From positions 1 through 15,043 of the forward strand of contig CALBLI010000041.1 of NCBI GenBank assembly GCA_937896065.1: 15,043 nucleotides of DNA. Direction: 5' to 3'. Shown one piece after another: positions 1 through 6,439 of this stretch. A program made the position numbers and the translations under genes. The DNA is from an uncultured Caryophanales bacterium. Lineage in GTDB: Bacteria; Bacillota_I; Bacilli_A; RFN20; CAG-288. How positions within the stretch are numbered: the first letter of the stretch is position 1; every line of letters starts with the position of its first letter. The notes under the pieces are model-generated. The model ran no database searches and was not told the DNA's origin. It saw only the letters and a list, made by a program, of their open reading frames with translations.

Positions 1-39
1 AACCATCAGAGTTAACTTGGTAATTTAAAAATTTAAAAT

Positions 40-117
40 AGGTGTTTATTTAAAAATTTGAGAAAAAAACACTCTTAATTGAGTTATTTCTTAAATTAAA
101 AATAAGCACCTTTTTTA
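40..117 (+). terminator. Long imperfect hairpin followed by a T run (probable terminator)
   Basis: The outer arms AGGTGTTTATTT (40-51) and AAATAAGCACCT (100-111) pair with one G-T wobble. A second helix pairs 55-65 with 87-97 (one wobble), and ACTC (71-74) pairs with GAGT (81-84) around the loop TTAATT. A run of six Ts (111-116) follows the closing arm, so this looks like a Rho-independent terminator reading rightward, probably for a gene beyond the left edge. It is longer and more interrupted than a typical terminator, so a structured small RNA or the end of a mobile element cannot be excluded. On the minus strand the sequence after the stem is less T-rich. Confidence 0.6.
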
Positions 118-139
118 TTAAAATAATAGACGGTTTATT

Positions 140-168
140 TTTATTTATTAATGATTTCATTATATAAT
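140..168 (+). promoter_or_regulatory. Probable promoter of the restriction-modification-like operon
   Basis: A perfect TATAAT lies at 163-168. A weak -35 (TTTATT, 140-145, 3 of 6 matches) sits 17 bp upstream. Transcription would start near 175, leaving a leader of only about 15 nt before the TTG start at 191, just enough to hold the GGAG ribosome binding site. TATAAT arises easily by chance in DNA this AT-rich, so the position and the absence of a competing site are the main support. Confidence 0.5.
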
Positions 169-177
169 ATTTCATGT

Positions 178-181
178 GGAG
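178..181 (+). promoter_or_regulatory. Ribosome binding site that decides a TTG start
   Basis: GGAG lies 9 nt before the TTG at 191. No in-frame ATG lies nearby with a comparable site, so this supports TTG as the true start of the first gene. Confidence 0.6.
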
Positions 182-190
182 ATTTAAATT

Positions 191-1195
191 TTGATTAATA
201 TAGATGATATTCTAAATCCAGATTTTTCAAAAAAGATATATACTGAATATCCTGAAGTTCTTGATATTCTTTTATATGATAATACAACTAAGAAAAACAT
301 AATATGGGCAAGTGATCACTATGCTAAAAAAGGAAAAGATTTTTTAAAATCTAATGAAATAAAACCATATCATATATTAGGAAGAGTAAAAGTCATTAAA
401 CCTAGAATTTTAAAAAGTAAAACTGAACAAGTAAAAAGAAGCAAAGATAATGCAGAAGTATTTACTCCATCATGGATTGTTAATAAGCAGAATAATTTGA
501 TAGATAATGAATGGTTTAAAAAAGATAATGTCTTTAATGTTGAAAAAAAAGATAATACTTGGACTGCAACTAAAAAAGTCATTTTTGATGAAACAAAAAC
601 ATTTGTTGATTACATTGATGATGTAAGACTTGAAATATGTTGTGGAGAAGCTCCATATCTTGTTTCAAGATATGATAGTGTAACAGGTGAGAGTATCAAA
701 AATAAAAATAGAATCGGGCTCTTAGATCGTAAATTTAGAGTCATCAATGAAAATATAAAAGACGATGATAATTGGATAGAATATGCTTTAAGAGCAATAA
801 AATCTATATACGGATATGAATTTCAAGGGGATAACTTATTTATAGCAAGAGAAAACATATTATTGGATTTTATTGATTATTATTTAGAAAAATTTAATAA
901 AGTACCCGATAAAGAATTACTTATTGAAATATCAAAAATAATCAGTTGGAATATCTTTCAAATGGATGGAATAAAATATGTAGTTCCTTTTACTTGTCAT
1001 AATGAAGAAGTTAAATATGTTCAACTCAGTTTATTTGAAGATAATAGTGATCCTAAATTTGATATATGCCCAGGATGTAAAAATAATGATCCTAAAAAAC
1101 ACAATGGTAAAAGATGCTATATTATGGATTGGCAGAAAAATAAAAAGATCAAGTTTGTTTCTTTGATGTGGGGAAATGACAATTATGTTAAATGA
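191..1195 (+). CDS. Divergent N6-MTase-like subunit of a restriction-modification-like locus
   Basis: This 334-residue protein resembles proteins annotated as 'restriction endonuclease subunit M'. An EVFTP motif (89-93), typical of motif X in gamma-class N6-adenine MTases, is followed by LEICCGEAPYL (147-157), which fits an AdoMet-binding motif I. GYEFQGDNL (208-216) and ISWNIFQMDG (251-260) are further conserved-looking blocks. No NPPY or DPPY catalytic motif is present. The C-terminus has a possible zinc site (C293, C296, H304, C309). The start is TTG, supported by GGAG 9 nt upstream. The gene overlaps the next one, which does carry NPPY and its own EVFTP, so the two products probably form one heteromeric MTase in which this subunit is non-catalytic and may help bind AdoMet or recognise DNA. 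That role is inferred. The MTase-like fold is moderately certain; the biochemical function is unknown. Confidence 0.75.
   Translation: MINIDDILNPDFSKKIYTEYPEVLDILLYDNTTKKNIIWASDHYAKKGKDFLKSNEIKPYHILGRVKVIKPRILKSKTEQVKRSKDNAEVFTPSWIVNKQNNLIDNEWFKKDNVFNVEKKDNTWTATKKVIFDETKTFVDYIDDVRLEICCGEAPYLVSRYDSVTGESIKNKNRIGLLDRKFRVINENIKDDDNWIEYALRAIKSIYGYEFQGDNLFIARENILLDFIDYYLEKFNKVPDKELLIEISKIISWNIFQMDGIKYVVPFTCHNEEVKYVQLSLFEDNSDPKFDICPGCKNNDPKKHNGKRCYIMDWQKNKKIKFVSLMWGNDNYVK
1170..1174 (+). promoter_or_regulatory. Ribosome binding site favouring the ATG at 1185
   Basis: GGGGA lies 10 nt before ATG 1185 but only 1 nt before the alternative in-frame ATG at 1176. The spacing therefore favours the downstream start, which shortens the protein by three residues. 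Confidence 0.5.
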
Positions 1196-2897
1196 TAATA
1201 ATAAAAATGATGCTTTAGAAGCTGAAGAAAAATATAAAACAGCTGTCGAGTCAGCAAGTGACTATATTGAACATTTTGATATTCTTGAAACCATCACAAA
1301 TGTTGGAAATGATGAAGTTTTTACACCGAGAAAAACATGTGAAATGATTTTAAATTCTCTTCCTGAAGAAGTATGGCATAATCCAAACTATAAATGGCTT
1401 AATCCAGCCACCAAGAATGGTATTTTTGAAAGAGAGATAGCTATTAGACTTGATATTGGATTAAAAGAAATTATTCCTGATGTTGAAGTAAGAAGAAAAC
1501 ATATTCTTCAAAACATGATCTATGCAATTGGACAAACAAGATTCACTGCAAACGTTGCAAGAAGAACACTGTATTACTGCTCCCAAGCCAATAGAAAATG
1601 CGATGGAATTAAAGCAAGTGATGGACATTATGTAAACGGATATGCGATTGGTAATGGAAGCTGGTTTAATGATGAAGAAGGTAATATCAAAACACCAAAT
1701 ATTAATCATTCTTTTGTTGATAATAAAGGAAATGAAATGCCTAGTTCTTGTCTAGATGAAGAAAAGAATAAATATAGATGTAAATATTGTGGAATTAGTG
1801 GTGGATCTGCTTATAACGATGCTAATCAACGTGAGACATATGCCTATGAATTCATTCATTTTGATAAAGATAAGCTGTTAGAACACTTACAGGATAGATT
1901 CTTTGGAGGTAATAGAGATATGAAATTTGATGTTATAATTGGAAATCCACCGTATCAGTTAAGTACTAATGATAAAGGAGGGATTCAGGCTATACCAATT
2001 TATAATAAATTTGTTGAACAAGCTTTCTTATTGAATCCGAAATATATTTCCATGATTATTCCATCTAGATGGTATACTGGTGGCATAGGAATGGATTCAT
2101 TTAGAAATTTGTTTTTGTCAAAAAAGAATATAAAACAACTTTTTGACTTTCCGAAAAGTCGTGATTGTTTTGCTAATGTTGATATTGCGGGGGGGGTATT
2201 ATTTTTTCTGTATGATTCATCATTTCAAGGCGACTGCCATATCGTTTCAACAATAGGCAACAAAAAAAATGAAAAATATAGAAAATTAAATCAATTTGAT
2301 ATTTTTGTACGGAGCAATATAGGTGTTGAAATAATTAATAAAATTTATGGAAAAGTAGATAAATTCTTAAGTGATGTTGTTTTTCCTATTTCACCATTTG
2401 GATTACCAACAAATGCAAAAGGAGAAGCAAATTATTTTGCAGGAAGTGTTAAACTAATTTCGAGCACTGGTGAAAGCTTTATACGCTACAATGATATTCC
2501 AAAAGGAAAAGACTATATTGATGAATATAAGGTATCAATAGGGCAATTAAATCCAGATAGAGGAGGCGTTAATAATGCTAGTGATGGTAAATCATATGTA
2601 ACTACTAAAGTAAAGATTTATGAACCAAATGAAGTTTTTACGGCAACATATTTATTATTAAATCATTTTAAATCTAGACAGGAAGCTGATATTTTTTCCT
2701 CGTATATCAAAACTAAATTTGTAAGGTATTTAGTTAATCTAACCTTGAGCTCTATGCATATTACAAAAGATAATTTTAGATTTGTGCCAATTATGGATTT
2801 CTCAAAATTTAATACTGATGATAAACTTTATTCATATTTTGATTTAAGCAATGATGAAATCAATGATATTGAAAATACGATTAAGGAGATGAAGTAA
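1185..2897 (+). CDS. Eco57I-type N6-adenine DNA methyltransferase
   Basis: This product (570 residues from ATG 1185) is the catalytic modification subunit, expected to transfer methyl from AdoMet to the N6 of adenine in a specific DNA site. Motif X is EVFTP (44-48), motif I is LNPATKNGIF (72-81) and catalytic motif IV is IIGNPPY (251-257). A cysteine cluster (about 189-202, including CKYC) lies between them and may bind zinc. The C-terminal 220 or so residues would hold the target-recognition region. The start overlaps the preceding gene by 11 bp, and the stop is 1 nt before the next gene's ATG, whose AAGGAG site lies inside this gene's 3' end. This indicates one translationally coupled operon. 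A run of eight Gs encodes A335-G336-G337-V338. One base gained or lost would shift the frame and stop translation within about 10 to 25 codons, removing the C-terminal region. The MTase call is confident; the target site cannot be read from sequence. Confidence 0.88.
   Translation: MLNDNNKNDALEAEEKYKTAVESASDYIEHFDILETITNVGNDEVFTPRKTCEMILNSLPEEVWHNPNYKWLNPATKNGIFEREIAIRLDIGLKEIIPDVEVRRKHILQNMIYAIGQTRFTANVARRTLYYCSQANRKCDGIKASDGHYVNGYAIGNGSWFNDEEGNIKTPNINHSFVDNKGNEMPSSCLDEEKNKYRCKYCGISGGSAYNDANQRETYAYEFIHFDKDKLLEHLQDRFFGGNRDMKFDVIIGNPPYQLSTNDKGGIQAIPIYNKFVEQAFLLNPKYISMIIPSRWYTGGIGMDSFRNLFLSKKNIKQLFDFPKSRDCFANVDIAGGVLFFLYDSSFQGDCHIVSTIGNKKNEKYRKLNQFDIFVRSNIGVEIINKIYGKVDKFLSDVVFPISPFGLPTNAKGEANYFAGSVKLISSTGESFIRYNDIPKGKDYIDEYKVSIGQLNPDRGGVNNASDGKSYVTTKVKIYEPNEVFTATYLLLNHFKSRQEADIFSSYIKTKFVRYLVNLTLSSMHITKDNFRFVPIMDFSKFNTDDKLYSYFDLSNDEINDIENTIKEMK
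2189..2196 (+). repeat. G8 homopolymer in the MTase gene (candidate phase-variation tract)
   Basis: Eight consecutive Gs lie in the frame GCG GGG GGG GTA. Elsewhere in this AT-rich window G runs do not exceed about four or five. An insertion of one G would reach TGA at 2213-2215, and a deletion would reach TAG at 2254-2256. In the sequence as given the frame is open, so the gene is ON. Confidence 0.7.
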
Positions 2898-2898
2898 C

Positions 2899-5886
2899 AT
2901 GTCTGAAGTGATGATTACAAGATCTCCTGATATTAATAAAGTTGATAGAATTATTTATCATACTGTAAATAAAACCTATACTCTAGATGATAGAAACGAT
3001 ACTGATAGTAATTTGATATTGATTTACATGTATATACTTCCTAAATTTCAAACACATGGAATTAAAGTAGGTATGACAAAGTGTAGAATTGGTGAAAATT
3101 TTTGGCATGCTATTAAATCAAGAATCAGTGATCAAAAGCATGAACTTGCCTTAAATGATGAACAATATTTAAAATATGGATTAAATAGAGAAGTGATTTA
3201 TTGGGGAATTTGTCTTGATGCAAGAAATGATTCATTTAAAGATTATGCTGTTCATGATGAAATTAAAAAGAAAAATGCTGGAATTGTAGAAAAAGAACAA
3301 GAATGGTTTACTAATGTTCCTACAGATGAACTTATAAATATTTTTAATTCGTTAAGACATAAGGATGATAATAGAGAAATATATACACCCAGAAAAGAGC
3401 AGCAAGAATGTATAGATGCAATGAGTAAGTATTTTAATGAAAATCCTAATGGTAGATTTTTATTAAACTGTAAAATGAGATTTGGTAAATCCTTTACAAC
3501 CTATAAATATTGTGAAGATCATAATCTAGAACGTATATTAATTTTGACTTTTATTCCAGCTGTTGAATCATCTTGGAGAGACGATTTAAGTCATATTAAG
3601 AAAAATTATCGATACTTCACTGATGAAAATTTAAGAAGAAGCGATTTTATGCTAAATTTCATTCAAGAACCTTATGTTCTCTTCTTATCACTTCAAAATT
3701 ATTTAGGAAAGGAAAAAAATTCTGAAGTTAAAACTAAAATACAACAATTACAAAACATAAATTGGGATTTGGTTATTCTTGATGAATATCATTTTGGTGC
3801 TTGGAATCAAAAAACACAAGGAACTATTAAAATTAGAGAAGAAAAAAGTGAAGATCTTGATAGTGAATATCAAGAACAGTTAAAAAGAACTGGTGATATC
3901 ATTGAAAAGTTTAAAATTAAAACAAGAGAAACTATTTGCCTTTCAGGAACTCCATTTAAAGCTTTAGCAAAAGGTGAATTTAATGATGAGTCTTCATTTA
4001 CATATTCATATTTTGATGAACAAAGAAATAAATATCCTGATAGTGAAAATGATGATTTTAATGTTGTTAATCAAAATTATGCTGCTTTTCCTGATATGAA
4101 AATTTTTGGCTATAATATGTCAAATCTTTTTGGAAACTTAACTAACCAAATTTTTTCTGAAGATAAAATACTCAACAAAAAATATTTTTCATTAAATAAA
4201 TTTTTTGAAACAAGACAAGAGAATAATCCTAATGAATCTTGCACTTTTATTTATGAAGAAGAAATTAAAAAATGGCTTGAAGTAATTAAAGGTCGCTCAG
4301 TATATGGTGATAAATTTCCATATTCAAATCAAAAAATGTTAGAAAATAATATTCATACACTTTGGTTAATGCCTACTGTTAAATCTTGTAAAGCAATGGA
4401 AGATTTATTGAACGAAGATAATTACTTTTCTAGATATCAAATTATAAATTTATCTCAAGACTATGTTGGAGCAGGTAATGATGCATATGAATACTTGATG
4501 ATGAAAATAAGTGAATCTGAAAATACAAATAAATTAGGATCAATTGCTATCACTGTCAATAAATTAACTATTGGTGTTACTGTCAAAAAGTGGTCAAGTG
4601 TTTTTGTTCTTAAAGATTTAGCTAGTCCTGAACAATACTTTCAATCTATATTTAGAATACAGACTCCATATGTTGAAAATGGAAAAATATTAAAGAAAAA
4701 TGGATTTGTTTATGATTTTAATATTGATAGAGCTAGTGCATTACTTTTAAGATATGCTGAACAGTCTGAAAATGAATATTCGACTAAATTAGAAATTGCA
4801 AAGCTGATTGTCAAATATATGCCCATTTTTATAAATGGTGATATGTCAAATCCAATATCTAGCCAAGTATTCTATGAACTTGCCCAATATGGTGATTCAA
4901 GTGGTATCCCATTATCTAGAAAAATTGTTGATACTTCAAAAACAACCAGAATGCTTGATGAAGAAACAGTAGCCTCCATGTTAAATGATGCTGAAGTTAG
5001 TGATATTATCAAGCATGTTTTTGCTCACGCTAAATTTGGAAAACCAAAATCAAAAACAGTTCCTTCAAAGCCTGAAGAAGGTTTTGATAGTAAAATTACT
5101 AAAGAAGGTAGAGATAAAGGCTATGAACTTGGAAGACTTGATTATTCAAAATATGTTGATTATGATGATGAGCAAGTTCAAAGAAAATTTGAAGAAGCAA
5201 TTGATGAATATATTCAAAAGTATTCTTCAAAAGAATACACTGAAGTTGAAGCAATTTGGTATGCTAATGGATTTAAAAAAGGCTATGAAGCAGGTGTAAA
5301 TGCACCTATAAAAAAGGAACAATGTGGCTATGATGATGGTGTTAAATTTGTTGATAAAGTTAAAGAACAATTTGGTGAAGATATCAAATATACAACTTCA
5401 ACAGCAATTCAAATTAAAAATTATGTAAAAGCTTATTTGAATTATCCTACAAATATTCCTGAAAAATATCGTGGAATGCTTTATAGAAGATGGTATTGTG
5501 ATTCTTTTCAACGAGCGGTTAAAAATAATTTGATTCCAGTTATAACTCCTAAAAATGGTGAAACAATTGAAGATGCTGATAATGTATTAAAACATATACT
5601 TGCAAGACTATTTGAATTTTTATATATCAGTGTGTATCGGGAAACTACATTTGAAGAAATATTTAACAATGCTGATCCTAATATCTTTTTAGAAGCTGTT
5701 GGTATAACTAAAAAAGATTTTGAAATATTAAATAAATATAAAGTTTTTCAAGAAGATGTCTTAAATAATTATATTCATGATTTTTTTGTTAATGAATCAC
5801 TTGGAAGCAAGTTGAATCTCGATGATGAAGATATTCAAAAACAATATCGTAATAGCTTTGATTGGTTTGGATTTGGAGTTGAATGA
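2899..5886 (+). CDS. T5orf172/GIY-YIG-like nuclease domain fused to an SF2 helicase
   Basis: This 995-residue protein is the likely restriction and translocation subunit of the operon. The N-terminus (about 38-140) looks like a T5orf172-type member of the GIY-YIG nuclease superfamily: IKVGMT (55-60), RISDQ (75-79), H119 and EKEQEWF (131-137) fall in the expected order. The helicase follows, with Walker A variant CKMRFGKS (191-198), DEYH (295-298), SGTP (349-352), a motif V-like block around NKLTIGVTV (554-562) and a motif VI-like QSIFRIQ (582-588). The remaining 370 or so residues are charged and helical-looking and were not recognised. ATG 2899 has AAGGAG 10 nt upstream, 1 nt after the MTase stop. 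The MTase context makes a DNA restriction function the natural inference. The helicase call is strong and the nuclease call moderate. DNA cleavage itself is not shown by sequence. Confidence 0.85.
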   Translation: MSEVMITRSPDINKVDRIIYHTVNKTYTLDDRNDTDSNLILIYMYILPKFQTHGIKVGMTKCRIGENFWHAIKSRISDQKHELALNDEQYLKYGLNREVIYWGICLDARNDSFKDYAVHDEIKKKNAGIVEKEQEWFTNVPTDELINIFNSLRHKDDNREIYTPRKEQQECIDAMSKYFNENPNGRFLLNCKMRFGKSFTTYKYCEDHNLERILILTFIPAVESSWRDDLSHIKKNYRYFTDENLRRSDFMLNFIQEPYVLFLSLQNYLGKEKNSEVKTKIQQLQNINWDLVILDEYHFGAWNQKTQGTIKIREEKSEDLDSEYQEQLKRTGDIIEKFKIKTRETICLSGTPFKALAKGEFNDESSFTYSYFDEQRNKYPDSENDDFNVVNQNYAAFPDMKIFGYNMSNLFGNLTNQIFSEDKILNKKYFSLNKFFETRQENNPNESCTFIYEEEIKKWLEVIKGRSVYGDKFPYSNQKMLENNIHTLWLMPTVKSCKAMEDLLNEDNYFSRYQIINLSQDYVGAGNDAYEYLMMKISESENTNKLGSIAITVNKLTIGVTVKKWSSVFVLKDLASPEQYFQSIFRIQTPYVENGKILKKNGFVYDFNIDRASALLLRYAEQSENEYSTKLEIAKLIVKYMPIFINGDMSNPISSQVFYELAQYGDSSGIPLSRKIVDTSKTTRMLDEETVASMLNDAEVSDIIKHVFAHAKFGKPKSKTVPSKPEEGFDSKITKEGRDKGYELGRLDYSKYVDYDDEQVQRKFEEAIDEYIQKYSSKEYTEVEAIWYANGFKKGYEAGVNAPIKKEQCGYDDGVKFVDKVKEQFGEDIKYTTSTAIQIKNYVKAYLNYPTNIPEKYRGMLYRRWYCDSFQRAVKNNLIPVITPKNGETIEDADNVLKHILARLFEFLYISVYRETTFEEIFNNADPNIFLEAVGITKKDFEILNKYKVFQEDVLNNYIHDFFVNESLGSKLNLDDEDIQKQYRNSFDWFGFGVE

Positions 5887-5928
5887 TAAAAATATTCATT
5901 AATTAATAACCATATGTAGGCAAAATAA

Positions 5929-5957
5929 TTGTAAAAAAATAATCTTTAATATATTTT
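5929..5957 (+). promoter_or_regulatory. Possible weak promoter for the small acetyltransferase gene
   Basis: TTGTAA (5929-5934) and TATTTT (5952-5957) are spaced 17 bp apart, and each matches the consensus at four of six positions. They lie in the 88-bp gap after the helicase gene, which shows no convincing terminator, so the acetyltransferase could also be read through from upstream. Confidence 0.3.
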
Positions 5958-5962
5958 AAATT

Positions 5963-5971
5963 GAGGTGATT
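5963..5971 (+). promoter_or_regulatory. Ribosome binding site that decides the start at 5975
   Basis: GAGGTGATT is a typical Firmicutes ribosome binding site placed correctly for ATG 5975. The in-frame GTG at 5966 lies inside this site and so is not the start. Confidence 0.7.
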
Positions 5972-5974
5972 AAT

Positions 5975-6244
5975 ATGAAAAAATATTTTCTTGAGAATTC
6001 TATTCAATATAAAAATGAAGAAGGTGAAATAATTGCTGAAATTGATTTTCCAAAAACAGGTGAAAATGAAATAACAATCACACATACTTTTGTTTCACCT
6101 ATTTTAAGAGGACAAGGAATAGCTAAAGAACTTATTGAACAAGTTATTTTATATGCTAAAGAAAATAATTTAAAAATTAAAGCTACTTGTTCTTATGCAG
6201 TCTCTTATTTTGAAAAGAATCAATCAGATTTATATATCAAATAG
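5975..6244 (+). CDS. Small GNAT-family N-acetyltransferase (YjdJ/COG2388-like)
   Basis: This 89-residue protein matches the pattern of the minimal GNAT-type acetyltransferases related to YjdJ (COG2388). After an N-terminal beta-hairpin region (GEIIAEIDFP, about 18-27) comes ITITHTFVSP, then the acetyl-CoA pyrophosphate-binding loop RGQGIAKEL (about 45-53) and a following helix, and a final strand-helix segment with CSYAVSYFEK. The length of about 90 residues is normal for this subfamily, so it is not truncated. Its substrate is unknown. It stands alone between the restriction-modification-like operon and the metallo-beta-lactamase gene, with 88 and 195 bp of non-coding DNA on either side, and nothing ties it functionally to either. 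Confidence 0.75.
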   Translation: MKKYFLENSIQYKNEEGEIIAEIDFPKTGENEITITHTFVSPILRGQGIAKELIEQVILYAKENNLKIKATCSYAVSYFEKNQSDLYIK

Positions 6245-6318
6245 TGTTAAATAAATTAGATTTTTAAATTAAATAATATTAATAAAGTTTAATTTTTTAA
6301 ATAGTTAATTATTTTTAT

Positions 6319-6355
6319 ATTTCGCAAAAATGAATTTTTTTTAAATTTGCGAAAT
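6319..6355. repeat. 10-bp perfect inverted repeat in the intergenic region
   Basis: ATTTCGCAAA (6319-6328) and TTTGCGAAAT (6346-6355) are exact reverse complements around a 17-nt spacer. They hold nearly the only G/C-containing positions of the 195-bp gap 6245-6439. No T run follows on either strand, so it does not look like an ordinary terminator. It lies about 45 to 85 bp upstream of the next gene's -10 box, so it could be an operator for that gene. Confidence 0.5.
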
Positions 6356-6401
6356 GAAATAAATTAAATAAAAAATATATTCAATAAATATATTAAATTA
6401 T

Positions 6402-6410
6402 TGATATAAT
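6402..6410 (+). promoter_or_regulatory. Extended -10 promoter of the metallo-beta-lactamase-fold gene
   Basis: TGATATAAT contains a perfect TATAAT (6405-6410) preceded by TGn, the extended -10 form that can work without a good -35. No clear TTGACA is seen 16 to 18 bp upstream. Transcription would begin near 6417, giving a leader of about 23 nt that contains AAGGT (6426-6430), 9 nt before ATG 6440. Confidence 0.6.
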
Positions 6411-6439
6411 TATGTGTTTGATTTTAAGGTAATAAGAAT

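Noticed and set aside
543..550. A8 tract in the first gene as a second phase-variation site
   Set aside because: Runs of seven to eight As occur by chance throughout this AT-rich window, so unlike the G8 run it is not an outlier.
4985..5299. A 104-codon open frame on the plus strand inside the helicase gene
   Set aside because: It lies wholly inside the helicase gene in another frame, has a low-complexity Leu/Lys/Met composition from A/T-rich codons, and has no ribosome binding site.
6266..6298. AAATTAAA ... TTTAATTT hairpin followed by Ts after the acetyltransferase gene
   Set aside because: The stem is only A-T pairs with a 14-nt loop in nearly pure A/T sequence. It is too weak to call a terminator.
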